Shown: positions 27,412 to 35,956, counted from the stretch's first letter. The stretch is 64,000 nucleotides of DNA from Chryseobacterium nepalense (GCF_023195755.1 NZ_CP096203.1:1364001-1428000); one strand, 5' to 3'. Translations and numbers: made by a program. The notes: generated from the sequence alone by a model not told the origin.

Positions 27412-28209
27412 TTAAATAATAATTTTAAAAGCAGCCCCTTTGAGCTTTTGGTTATTACCTATGAATTCTATTTTTCCATTTGAATTCGCAACACGATTAA
27501 AAACATCATACATGCCAATACCAGAACCTTTTTCCGTTGATTCTCTAACACCTAATTGAAATATTGATTCAGGATTTTTTACTAATTTTTCTGGCACACC
27601 TTGACCATCATCAAAAAAGAATATTACTAACTTTTCTTCTGATTTCTCAAATTCTATAAGAACATTTTTTGCTTTTGCTTTTATAGAGTTTGATATTAAA
27701 TTATCCAAAATTATATCTATATCAATAGGATTTAAAAGTAGATATTTATCAAATATATTTTGGATTGCTACCGTTATCTTTTTTTGAGTAAGTGGATACA
27801 TATCCATCAAATACTCATTTATATAAACAGGAAGATTTACTCTTTGTTTTGTATGCTTATAATCGAAATTAGACTTAATAATATTACTAGAAACCTTAAG
27901 AGCCTTATCAACATTGTTTTTTATCGCATAAATTTTTAGATGAGCTTCTTTTCCTAAATCATAATCAAGAAGTTCAGTAACATACGTCGATGCATTACCT
28001 ACATATAAATCAATTGTATGAACCAATTGTTCCGCATCATCACTCAAAGTTTTTCTAGTAGCATTTAAATATTGATTTTTTTTAGTTTCAATGCTAAGCT
28101 TATCTGATAAATCTATATTCTCAGTTTCCTTTTCCTTAACTTTTTGTTCTGCCTTTATTTTTGCAAGTTCTGCTAAAGCTCTTTCTTTTTCCTTTTTTTC
28201 AGCAGCCAA
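27412..28209 (-). CDS. Histidine-kinase-like ATPase, -1 frame continuation of the GHKL protein
   Basis: The frame has a Met at 28209 but is open further upstream, past the slippery site at 28293-28287, reading a charged coiled coil. From the Met: coiled coil to about residue 50, a DHp-like helix with a candidate phospho-acceptor His64 in EQLVHTIDLYVGN, then a HATPase domain with N box DNLISNSIKA, G1 as DDGQGV and G2 as GSGIGMYDV. Fused by a -1 shift to the upstream frame it gives a protein of about 833 residues with two GHKL ATPases joined by one uninterrupted coiled coil. As a separate protein it would start without a recognisable initiation context. Confidence 0.75.
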   Translation of the reverse strand: MAAEKKEKERALAELAKIKAEQKVKEKETENIDLSDKLSIETKKNQYLNATRKTLSDDAEQLVHTIDLYVGNASTYVTELLDYDLGKEAHLKIYAIKNNVDKALKVSSNIIKSNFDYKHTKQRVNLPVYINEYLMDMYPLTQKKITVAIQNIFDKYLLLNPIDIDIILDNLISNSIKAKAKNVLIEFEKSEEKLVIFFFDDGQGVPEKLVKNPESIFQLGVRESTEKGSGIGMYDVFNRVANSNGKIEFIGNNQKLKGAAFKIII

Positions 28210-28226
28210 TTCAGCATTTTTCCTTT

Positions 28227-29912
28227 TTAGTTCCTCTTCTTGTTGTTTCCTTTCAGCATTTTCACGTTTCTCTCTCTCTTCTTCCGCTTTTTTTCGGCTA
28301 CAATCCTTCTTTTTCTTTCTTCTTCTTCTCTTTTTTGAGCTTCTTCTTTTTCCCGAATGATTTTATTAACGTTTGCTTCTGTTAATTTAACTTGATTCAA
28401 TAATTTTTCATCATTAGTTTTCTCAGCAATTTTTTCTAAATCTAAGATAAATTTAGGCTGAACTATATCCAACTTTTCATTAATTAGATTGACAAAATCT
28501 TTATTATAATCAATTATTTTTATATCGGTGTCATCGCTTAGACTTTTAATTAGATTTACAAAGTCGATTTTACTTCCTAAATTGCCAAGAGCATCTTCAT
28601 AGGTATCTTTATCTTTATCATTCGCTAGTTCTTGACGAAACTTTAGTGCAGTATTTGAATCAAGAAAATAATTCTTTCTACTAAATGCTTCTCCCCAAAG
28701 CACTCCTACAACATATCTCTCTAATCTCTTAAATGCCTTATCATAAAAAATTTCAAAGAGCATTTTTTTTCCTAGTGATTCAACTAAACCTCCATCACGA
28801 CTAGAAACTTCTTTAAATTCATCAAATCTTTCAGTAATTATATCTACTTTTCCAAATAAATCACGAGTTCCTAAAAACCTATTATATCCTTGTTGCTTTC
28901 TATTATCAAGTCTCCAACTATCATCACCAATATTACCATAAGGTTGTACTCGGAATCCATTTTTAAATAGAAATATGTTCCCATAATTAATGGGTTCAAT
29001 ATCCATTAATTTACTAAAATTTATTTTTGCGCTTCTGTTTAGAAAATATAAATTAATTTCTAGGTCATCAATGACAGATTTATATTCATTGGGTTCTTCA
29101 ATATGATAAATTAGATTTCCTCTATCTAAAATCTTTGTAGAAATTAAATTATTTTTTAATTTTAATTCTATTTGGGTAGTCTTTAAATCTAATATTTTAA
29201 GAATAGTATTATCTATTACTCCGTTTACTTTAGAGTATTTTTTAGTCAAAATTTCTTTTGCCTCAATTTCAATAGAAAAGTCATTTTCTTTTGAAAATGG
29301 GTTAATTAATTTCTCTAGTGAACGTCTTAATTCTATTAGCTTTTCTTCATCCCATGTTGAATTTAAATTTTTTATTCTTAAAATAGTCCCATGCTTAGAT
29401 TTTTGAGGAAAATCAGCATTATTTTCAATCTCCTCAAAAGGAATTTTTATTGAATTAAAACTTTCCTTCGAATCTTTATCAAATTCTTCCCAATCTATAT
29501 TTAATTTATAAGTATTGTTTGCATTAATTTTAGCTGTTATTAACTCTAGTCTATTCCCTAATCTATCACAAGAAAATCTACCTACTCCTTTAGCCCCTGC
29601 ATAAAATCTTCTTGATTTTAGATTGCTTAAGTGAGAGTTTCGTTTAATATCATCATCTTCAGTCCCGTCCTTTTTGGCAGAATATGCAACAGCGAACCAT
29701 TTATTCTCCAAATCATCTTTAGACATACCTTTACCATTGTCTGCAATAATTATTTCATTTTTGCCAAATGTGATCTTAACATAATCAGCATATGCATCAT
29801 ATGAATTTTTTACTAACTCATATATTGCAATGAAATCATCAGTAATCAAGTCTCTACCAATGATATTTTTCATACCAGTTTTAATATCAAATCTAAGTAA
29901 TCCCTTATCCAT
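28227..29912 (-). CDS. MORC/MutL-type GHKL ATPase with C-terminal coiled coil
   Basis: 561 residues in the zero frame. The N-terminal GHKL ATPase has the N box YELVKNSYDAYADYV (Glu32, Asn36), DNGKGM at 58-63 and AGAKGVGRFSCDRLG near 100-115, the signature of HATPase_c_3 proteins such as MORC, MutL and Hsp90 relatives. A middle domain runs to about 480 and a Glu/Lys-rich coiled coil follows. After the A_AAA_AAG at 28293-28287 the zero frame runs only 19 more codons of basic residues before its stop. The -1 frame continues the coiled coil into a second ATPase. It overlaps the methyltransferase gene by 8 bases (ATGGATAA). Confidence 0.8.
   Translation of the reverse strand: MDKGLLRFDIKTGMKNIIGRDLITDDFIAIYELVKNSYDAYADYVKITFGKNEIIIADNGKGMSKDDLENKWFAVAYSAKKDGTEDDDIKRNSHLSNLKSRRFYAGAKGVGRFSCDRLGNRLELITAKINANNTYKLNIDWEEFDKDSKESFNSIKIPFEEIENNADFPQKSKHGTILRIKNLNSTWDEEKLIELRRSLEKLINPFSKENDFSIEIEAKEILTKKYSKVNGVIDNTILKILDLKTTQIELKLKNNLISTKILDRGNLIYHIEEPNEYKSVIDDLEINLYFLNRSAKINFSKLMDIEPINYGNIFLFKNGFRVQPYGNIGDDSWRLDNRKQQGYNRFLGTRDLFGKVDIITERFDEFKEVSSRDGGLVESLGKKMLFEIFYDKAFKRLERYVVGVLWGEAFSRKNYFLDSNTALKFRQELANDKDKDTYEDALGNLGSKIDFVNLIKSLSDDTDIKIIDYNKDFVNLINEKLDIVQPKFILDLEKIAEKTNDEKLLNQVKLTEANVNKIIREKEEAQKREEEERKRRIVAEKKRKKRERNVKMLKGNNKKRN
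28287..28293 (-). other. A_AAA_AAG slippery heptamer in the GHKL gene
   Basis: In the zero frame the codons are GAA AAA AAG CGG, so the phase is A_AAA_AAG as in dnaX. After a -1 slip the next codon is GCG, and the coiled coil continues through the histidine-kinase-like frame down to 27412. An AAGGA Shine-Dalgarno-like string (28303-28307) lies 9 bases upstream, close to the place where dnaX has its stimulatory element. No strong downstream stem was seen. Confidence 0.55.
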
Positions 29913-31125
29913 ATAACATTGATTTTAAAATTTCACCAGCTTGTTCAGCAAACAAGGGAGGAATAGCATTTCCGATTTGAGAATATCTAGGTACTTCATA
30001 TTTACGTAATTTACCTCCCGTCGTATATTTACCTTGAAATGTATACCAATCTGGAAATGATTGGAGCCTAGCATACTCTCTTACTGTTAATATTCTAGGT
30101 TCGCAATAATGAATATAATCATCTGGAAGAGTTGTGATTGTAGGACTTCTTTCGTCTTTAGATAAAGGAATTATGGTATGCTTTTTAATATTATAATGTA
30201 ATCTAATATCACTCGAAATATCATAATTACGTCTATTTTCTGTAAGCTCTAGAATATTTTTAAATTTTGATATTGTGGTATTTTGATGCTTTGCAAATCT
30301 ATGACTATCAGGAATTAAAAATTTGTTGTATTTCCGAAGATATTTTTGATATTTCGATTCAGCTTCTATATATGGAGATGATTTAAATCCAGGAGAATCG
30401 GGACATTCTATTTGACCATTTATTTGACGTAAGTCAGAAATCGCATCCTCTACAGAATTCTTTAAATTAATTTTTTTTGATTTTAAAAAGTTAAATTTAT
30501 TGTTTTCCAATTCAGAAAAAAAGCTACTAACAAATTCTTGAGACGATTGTTTTAGCTCTTTCTTTACTCCCACTAAAATAAATCTAGTCCGTTTTTGTGG
30601 AACTCCAAAGTCAGCAAAATCAATTAGCTTACCTTGAACATAATATCCGAGATTATCTAAACTATTTAAAACTAATTTAGAATATGCAATACCTTTTTCC
30701 TGATTCTTTTTAAACTCAATCGTAAATCCTCTTACATTTTCAAAAAAAATCAAATCTGGTTTAACTAATTCTACAAACTTTATATATGAATTAATTAAAT
30801 TATTTCTCTCATCAGACTCATCTCTTCTACCAGCCATAGAAAAACCTTGACAAGGAGGCCCCCCTGCAATTAAATTAATTTTTCCTCTAAGCCTAATTAA
30901 TTCATCGGAATAGGTTTCAATTAATGAATTTATATCATGTTCATTAACAGGCAACCACTCTGGCCAATTAAAATGATTTTTATTTTTAATTAAATTATAG
31001 TGTAATGTTTTGAAAGCATCTTTATTTTTTTCAATAGCAAAAACTCCATTCCACCCTGCATTATGTAGTCCCAAAGATAAACCACCGCAGCCTGAAAATA
31101 AATCTATATAGTTTAGTTTGCCCAT
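29905..31125 (-). CDS. DNA (cytosine-5) methyltransferase
   Basis: About 406 residues from the ATG at 31123-31125 (MGKLNYIDLFSGCGGLSLGL); a start at 31155 would add ten hydrophobic residues before motif I. Motifs in order: I DLFSGCGG, IV GGPPCQGFS with the catalytic Cys, VI ENVRGF, VIII QKRTRFILVG, then a target-recognition region around residues 230-340, IX REYARLQSFPDWY and X YSQIGNAIPPLFA. It methylates cytosine at C5 in a site that cannot be read from sequence. No cognate endonuclease was recognised nearby; the operon continues instead into ATPase, receiver and protease genes. Confidence 0.92.
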   Translation of the reverse strand: MGKLNYIDLFSGCGGLSLGLHNAGWNGVFAIEKNKDAFKTLHYNLIKNKNHFNWPEWLPVNEHDINSLIETYSDELIRLRGKINLIAGGPPCQGFSMAGRRDESDERNNLINSYIKFVELVKPDLIFFENVRGFTIEFKKNQEKGIAYSKLVLNSLDNLGYYVQGKLIDFADFGVPQKRTRFILVGVKKELKQSSQEFVSSFFSELENNKFNFLKSKKINLKNSVEDAISDLRQINGQIECPDSPGFKSSPYIEAESKYQKYLRKYNKFLIPDSHRFAKHQNTTISKFKNILELTENRRNYDISSDIRLHYNIKKHTIIPLSKDERSPTITTLPDDYIHYCEPRILTVREYARLQSFPDWYTFQGKYTTGGKLRKYEVPRYSQIGNAIPPLFAEQAGEILKSMLYG

Positions 31126-31196
31126 AATATACAAAATAAATAAAAGTAACGTCACAAAGATAAATTAATCTAGCAACAATAACTAATTTAACTTTT

Positions 31197-31277
31197 AATC
31201 ACTGTTTTTAGAATTAAAAATTATTTATAAAGTATTTATTTTCCAGCTTCGGATTTTATTACTATTAAACAGTGATT
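31197..31277. promoter_or_regulatory. Long-range inverted repeat upstream of the methyltransferase operon
   Basis: AATCACTGTTT at 31197-31207 and AAACAGTGATT at 31267-31277 are perfect 11-bp complements 59 bases apart, starting about 70 bases upstream of the methyltransferase start. This could be a paired operator with looping. Confidence 0.4.
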
Positions 31278-31344
31278 GATAAATTATAGTTTGTGCATAT
31301 AATGAGTATATAAATTTTAACAGAGAATAAAAAGTTTTAATTGA

Positions 31345-31385
31345 ATGATTGGTTACCTTAATTTGCGGTAAACCAATCATTTTTA
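31345..31385. terminator. Hairpin between the Rep-like gene and the methyltransferase operon
   Basis: TGATTGGTT-ACC with GGT-AAACCAATCA, loop about 9 bases, T run on the plus-strand side. It would insulate the methyltransferase operon from the Rep-like transcript. Confidence 0.6.
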
Positions 31386-31459
31386 GGTAAGGGTTTTTAA
31401 GTTTACACTTATTATTAGATAAGATATTATTTTACGTTCACTTATACAATGTCCGTAAA

Positions 31460-32380
31460 CTAATTATCCAATAGTTCTATAAACTTACTATCCATAAGCT
31501 TTAAGAGGGTATTTTTATGTTCCGTCAAATTATTTTTTTCAAGATAAGGATAAACTTTTTTTGATTCAAGTTTGAACTTATCTCTATCTAATTCTCCCCA
31601 GAATTTATGAGAACTATATTTGTAAAGTTTATTTTTTTTGTAGTTGGAAAACTGTCTATGTTCAATATTATCAATACACATTAATTTAAAGTTCATGAGG
31701 GTGTTTAATTTATTATAGAAAAAGATGAGATTATCTTTATTATCTAAATCGCTCAAAACATAAATATTATTTTTATTGAAATCTCGCTTGTCTAAAAACT
31801 TAACTTCAACTCTCAGAATGTTTTCTCCGTGACATTGCTGCCTGCCTTTATGATATATTTTAAGCCTATAGTTACCTTTCTCAAATTCTTTATAAACCAA
31901 TTCATCATTTGGCGGTGGCACTTTTGATGCTTGACAAAAATCGTACAGTACACATTCATTTAAAATAAAATTATCTAAATCAAAAGGCATCTTTAGATTT
32001 AATCCAAACTCCAAACCTTGTGAAAGTTGTAATTTTTTAGCGGGGAATTTAATTTGTTCTTCTAAAAAACCGATAGAACTAATGATTGAAGAATGGCTGA
32101 AATCATTATAATTCCCATGAACTCCAAGTAACATCTTATTGTAAAAATGATGTAAAGAATTATGTATATATGCTCCTTGGTTAGTAATTTTAAGCTGCAT
32201 ATTTTCAAAATCTTTCTTATAAGTCTCATATAAAACATCTGTGTCTTTATTTTTATCAAATCGGGAATAACTGATTTTTTCGAGATTGTAATTTTCTTGC
32301 ATAATTTCAAAAATTTTATTCTTGTCAGGAAAATATGCTTTAATGTAATCTATCATGTCGTAAGGATTAAGATTAAACAT
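31460..32380 (-). CDS. Putative replication protein of phage/plasmid type
   Basis: 306 residues from the ATG at 32380, which overlaps the stop of the preceding HTH gene by 8 bases (ATGTTTAA); a start at 32416 is possible. The stretch NSLHHFYNKMLLGVHGNYNDFSH, then QGLEFGLNLKMPFD, and later KIYHKGRQQCHGENILRVEVKF follow the pattern of Rep-like proteins found on Bacteroidota mobile elements and related to filamentous-phage gpII. The match is from pattern only. With the small HTH gene it forms a two-gene unit, perhaps providing excised-circle replication. Confidence 0.5.
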   Translation of the reverse strand: MFNLNPYDMIDYIKAYFPDKNKIFEIMQENYNLEKISYSRFDKNKDTDVLYETYKKDFENMQLKITNQGAYIHNSLHHFYNKMLLGVHGNYNDFSHSSIISSIGFLEEQIKFPAKKLQLSQGLEFGLNLKMPFDLDNFILNECVLYDFCQASKVPPPNDELVYKEFEKGNYRLKIYHKGRQQCHGENILRVEVKFLDKRDFNKNNIYVLSDLDNKDNLIFFYNKLNTLMNFKLMCIDNIEHRQFSNYKKNKLYKYSSHKFWGELDRDKFKLESKKVYPYLEKNNLTEHKNTLLKLMDSKFIELLDN

Positions 32381-32750
32381 ATTTTCTATTATCAAATCCA
32401 CGATTGACTTCAGCATTAATCATTGAAATTGATTTATATTGAGTTCCTGAAGTAATCTCTTTAATTAATTCTTGCTTTAATACAAGAAACTTATTAGTAA
32501 TCTTACATTTATAAGCAGGAATTAATCCTGAATTAATCTTTTGAACTATTACTCGTTCATTCATGTCAAGAAGTTCTGCAACATCTTTGACTGTTAGAAT
32601 AGCTTTTGAATCAGCTATTTCAATCATTCTTTCCAGTTCTGTTGTATAAGCAGAGAAATATTCACTTACTTGTCTCTGTACCAATTTTTCGATTATAGAG
32701 TCGAAATTTTCGTTATGGCTGGTTTTCGCCGTCATGATTTTATCTGTCAT
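32373..32750 (-). CDS. Excisionase-family helix-turn-helix protein
   Basis: 125 residues. The C-terminal half is a MerR-like winged HTH of the excisionase/HTH_17 type (ILTVKDVAELLDMNERVIVQKINSGLIPAYK). The N-terminal half is helical and charged. It precedes and overlaps the Rep-like gene. It probably controls replication or transfer rather than excision, since another HTH protein stands beside the integrase. A later in-frame ATG (32735) is an alternative start. Confidence 0.7.
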   Translation of the reverse strand: MTDKIMTAKTSHNENFDSIIEKLVQRQVSEYFSAYTTELERMIEIADSKAILTVKDVAELLDMNERVIVQKINSGLIPAYKCKITNKFLVLKQELIKEITSGTQYKSISMINAEVNRGFDNRKYV

Positions 32751-33096
32751 GCAACGGTTACATCAATAACTTAGCGACTGTGCCAAAAACAAAAAAACTC
32801 CCACCACACAGTAAGAGTTTTTATTTGTTGATTTTCAATAACTTGAATTATACATTACTCGAGAAATAATGTATTTATGCTATAGGATATGGTAAGAATT
32901 TAAAAAAGTGTGAAAAATTTTTAGAGGTGGAGTGTAGTTTTAAGTCGTGACAAAGTGACAATAATAGTTCAGTCAAATTGTTAGATAAATTTTCTCCTTA
33001 AAGATAATGAATAATTTGAAGATTTATATTTTAAATTATAATAATATGTCTTATATCTGTCTTGTTTTAGTTGTTAATTTCATTCGAATATCAAGC
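32751..33096. other. Non-coding region of about 350 bases with short repeats
   Basis: Besides the terminator at 32793-32822 it holds an 8-bp inverted repeat (ATACATTA 32850-32857, TAATGTAT 32867-32874) and a direct repeat GTGACAA at 32947-32953 and 32955-32961. Next to a Rep-like gene this could be its origin, but the repeats are few. Confidence 0.35.
32793..32822 (-). terminator. Terminator downstream of the integrase operon
   Basis: On the minus strand an 8-bp stem (AAAAACTC with GAGTTTTT) is followed by a T run of seven. It would end the transcript that begins upstream of 35934. Confidence 0.6.
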
Positions 33097-34167
33097 TTAT
33101 GCAACAATCTTTTTTAAAAAACTAAAAATATCTCTAAGTTCATCTACCATATTTAGATTCGTCGACCTTTTTTTACCTTTAAGTTCATCTTTGGTTATTT
33201 CAGAATCCTTTGTTAAAATGAAATAATCTGATAAAATTTTCCAGTGTTCCCCCTCCGAATCCTGTATAATTTTGTCTTCTTCCATCACTTTGTAAAATGT
33301 ATGTAAAGCTGTTACATTCTTCAGCCAAATGATTTTATGCAATTCTCTTCTTTTATTATTAAAAAGGTCATTAATTTGTTCATAGGTAGTCGTATCTGCA
33401 ATAAATCCCCTGTCAATTAGACTCCTTTGAATTGATGATATAATCTGAAATCTTGCATCCATATCCTTGAGATTCCTATAGTTATTCCTTGTTGCCAATT
33501 TAAATGATTGAACCTCTTTTTTGGACGGATATACAAGCTTTTTTAAAATCTCAAAATTTTCATTTGATAAATAATCCGCAAAGTTTGAATAAAAATCCCT
33601 AAAAATTTGTAAATAAACTTCTTTTATAACAATTCCATACTTGGCAAAAACATTTTTCTCTTTTCTTATCGCATCATCTAAATCATAATAATCATCTATC
33701 AACAACTGAGTTAGTTTATTTGTGTAAGAATGTTTGTTTTTTAACAAGATATACTCGTGCCTTAATAATATTTGACATCTATTTTTTTCCTCAATCAAAG
33801 CATTGTATAAAGGTTCAAAAAAGGAAATTGTTTTTAAACTACCATTAAGTTCAATTTTCATTCTTCCTTCAACTTTATACTCAAAACCATAATCTTTAAC
33901 ATGATTAAAATATTGATAAGCTATAAGGTAGAAATAATCTCCTCTTGTGAATATATTTTTGAACATATCGAATCTTTCAATCTGAGTTTCATCTATTTGT
34001 AAAAAAGCTGGCAATCTTTTTTTCTCCCAAAAGAAATATCTAAAACGAGAAAACGGGTATTGTGTAAAGTTAACATCATTACCACTATACATATCTGCCG
34101 TAGAATAATGTACAAATAATGGTGAAAAGTCAAAATCATCATAGATAACAGGTAAAAAATTTATCAT
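33097..34167 (-). CDS. Uncharacterised protein coupled to the integrase
   Basis: 356 residues, soluble and helical, rich in Lys, Phe and Tyr. Its C-terminal third (WLKNVTALHTFYKVMEEDKII, then HWKILSDYFIL) recalls RteC-like proteins that sit beside integrases in Bacteroidota elements, but the match is not firm and no function is assigned. Its start overlaps the integrase stop by 4 bases (ATGA), so both come from one message. It may help regulate integration or excision. Confidence 0.6.
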   Translation of the reverse strand: MINFLPVIYDDFDFSPLFVHYSTADMYSGNDVNFTQYPFSRFRYFFWEKKRLPAFLQIDETQIERFDMFKNIFTRGDYFYLIAYQYFNHVKDYGFEYKVEGRMKIELNGSLKTISFFEPLYNALIEEKNRCQILLRHEYILLKNKHSYTNKLTQLLIDDYYDLDDAIRKEKNVFAKYGIVIKEVYLQIFRDFYSNFADYLSNENFEILKKLVYPSKKEVQSFKLATRNNYRNLKDMDARFQIISSIQRSLIDRGFIADTTTYEQINDLFNNKRRELHKIIWLKNVTALHTFYKVMEEDKIIQDSEGEHWKILSDYFILTKDSEITKDELKGKKRSTNLNMVDELRDIFSFLKKIVA

Positions 34168-35390
34168 AATCCTAAAATAATATTATTAATTGTACTTACT
34201 TTTCTTTTATCAACAATTTTTGCGTAAATCTCAGTCGTACTTACATTTTTATGTCCCAACATTTTTGAAATTAGATAAATATCTGCACCTGCTTCTAATT
34301 GTGCTACAGCATAGGAAGTTCTGAAATTGTGAAACGTAACTTTCTTCTCAATTTCTGCTTTTAAAAGCCATTTTCTTAGATTATCATTTAGCGAATAATA
34401 AGCAATTCTTTCGAAAACAAAGTCAGTCCTATTTTGTTTATCTCCCATAAGGTTTATTGCTTCTTGAGATATAGGATGATATTGAAATGCGGAAGTTTTC
34501 TTCATTCTAAAATCTATAAAATCTGTATCATGTCTTTTGACAACATCACCCCATTTCAGATTTGATATATCTGAATAGCGCAAACCTGTTAAAAGTGCAA
34601 ATACACAATATTTTCTCAAAACTCTATCAGGAAATTCGGTAGCAAATAGAAGTTTACATTCATCGATTGTTAGAAAATTTTTCATCACTTCTTCCTCATC
34701 GATCCATTCTATTTTTCCTTTGAAATTCTCAGATAGATAATTTTCTTCGTAAGCCATTTCTAAGACTTGTATAAATCTGATAAAATAACTTGCTGCTGAA
34801 TTTCTTTTTAGCTTATGTTTTTTACTTCTCAATTGGAAAGAATTAAGTAGCTTATTTTTATAATCTTCGATTAATGCTTTATCGATGTCACTAAAAAGTA
34901 TATTACCATAATATTTGGAAAAATATCCGTAACTAGCATTCCATGCTCCTGAAGATTTTGTTGCATTCCTTGCTTTATCTTTAAAATATTCTGTAAATAT
35001 TTTCTTTTTATTTTCAGTTAATTGTAAGGCATTTAACTCAGTTTCTGTATATAGGTCGGGATTTATTACTTCTCTAAATCTTTTAGCTCTATATAGCTCA
35101 ATCATTTCATTAGTCTCCTTGTTATGTTGCTTTTGGGCGGGTGTAAGAGTTAATTTCTTAGGCTTCCCACTTTTATCCATAACTTTTTCGACTCTTGATT
35201 GTTTCTTTCCATTTACATCTGTATAGTACACAATCTCACTTTGAAATTCATTATAAATAAAATAACTCGTTTTTTCGTAACGGGTCTTTTTTCCAGTTTT
35301 TCTATTATAAATAGGAGGATAGAAATTTAGTGAAAGGTTACTTTTATTTCCTTTTACAAGTTTTTTCAGTACAGTTACTTTCTTACTCAT
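34164..35390 (-). CDS. int: Site-specific tyrosine recombinase (integrase)
   Basis: 408 residues. An N-terminal arm-binding domain (about 1-95), a SAM-like core-binding domain (about 125-235, with SYGYFSKYYGNILFSDIDK), and the catalytic domain with Arg271 (TGLRYSDI), a Lys near 298, His354-x-x-Arg357 (HNFRTSYA), His380 (LGHKNV) and the nucleophile Tyr389 (STTEIYAK). All catalytic residues are present, so it should be active. It lies beside attR in the 3' end of mnmE, its presumed target. Downstream partners overlap by 4 bases; the upstream excisionase-like gene overlaps by 8 bases. Confidence 0.93.
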   Translation of the reverse strand: MSKKVTVLKKLVKGNKSNLSLNFYPPIYNRKTGKKTRYEKTSYFIYNEFQSEIVYYTDVNGKKQSRVEKVMDKSGKPKKLTLTPAQKQHNKETNEMIELYRAKRFREVINPDLYTETELNALQLTENKKKIFTEYFKDKARNATKSSGAWNASYGYFSKYYGNILFSDIDKALIEDYKNKLLNSFQLRSKKHKLKRNSAASYFIRFIQVLEMAYEENYLSENFKGKIEWIDEEEVMKNFLTIDECKLLFATEFPDRVLRKYCVFALLTGLRYSDISNLKWGDVVKRHDTDFIDFRMKKTSAFQYHPISQEAINLMGDKQNRTDFVFERIAYYSLNDNLRKWLLKAEIEKKVTFHNFRTSYAVAQLEAGADIYLISKMLGHKNVSTTEIYAKIVDKRKVSTINNIILGL

Positions 35391-35934
35391 TATTGAAAAT
35401 TGTATTTACTAAGTTTTTGGGAACATATACATTTTTACCTTTAGGGATTTTGGGCACATTATGTTTGTTACACAAATGATAAAATGAACCAGAACTCACT
35501 TTAAATACGTCTAAGACTTCATTAATCGTGTAATAATTATCATCGCAGAAATATGGTAAATTATATTGCTTTTCTTCGTTATTTTCGACTTTCTGTTTAA
35601 AGAGTAAATCTAAGTCAACCTTTCTAATTCTAACCGATTTAAAGCCTTCTAATTTACTTAATCGACCATCCTTTAACATTCGATAAATTGATGTTCTACT
35701 AATGTTAAGTAAAAGCATAACTTCTTTGATTGATAAGTAATCTTTCTTTTGAATTTCTTCAATATCATAACCTTTAATTTGCACTTCCAGGCCCTTATCA
35801 CTCGCTTGAATCTTTTCATCACGCTTTCTCTTTTTGTAGAATTTCTTAGCGCAGTCATCAGAGCAACATTGAGTAGTTGTTCTTTTGGCTACAAATCTAT
35901 TTCCGCAGAATTGACAAATTTTATTGACTTCCAT
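35383..35934 (-). CDS. Zinc-finger and double HTH excisionase-like protein
   Basis: 183 residues. A CxxC...CxxxC zinc ribbon (CQFCGNRF, then CCSDDCAKKFYKKR) is followed by two excisionase-type HTH units: YLSIKEVMLLLNISRTSIYRML near 66-88 and YYTINEVLDVFKVSSGSFYHL near 135-155. It overlaps the integrase gene, so it is probably the recombination directionality factor, an integrase repressor or both. Directly upstream of its start lie four tandem 10-bp repeats, its likely binding sites. Confidence 0.75.
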   Translation of the reverse strand: MEVNKICQFCGNRFVAKRTTTQCCSDDCAKKFYKKRKRDEKIQASDKGLEVQIKGYDIEEIQKKDYLSIKEVMLLLNISRTSIYRMLKDGRLSKLEGFKSVRIRKVDLDLLFKQKVENNEEKQYNLPYFCDDNYYTINEVLDVFKVSSGSFYHLCNKHNVPKIPKGKNVYVPKNLVNTIFNNE

Positions 35935-35956
35935 AACAATTAAATTCTCCTCAAAA

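Noticed and set aside
28091..28385. Ser/Phe-rich plus-strand frames across the coiled-coil region
   Set aside because: These are antisense shadows of the Glu/Lys-rich coiled coil; the composition is the mirror of GAA/AAG codons.
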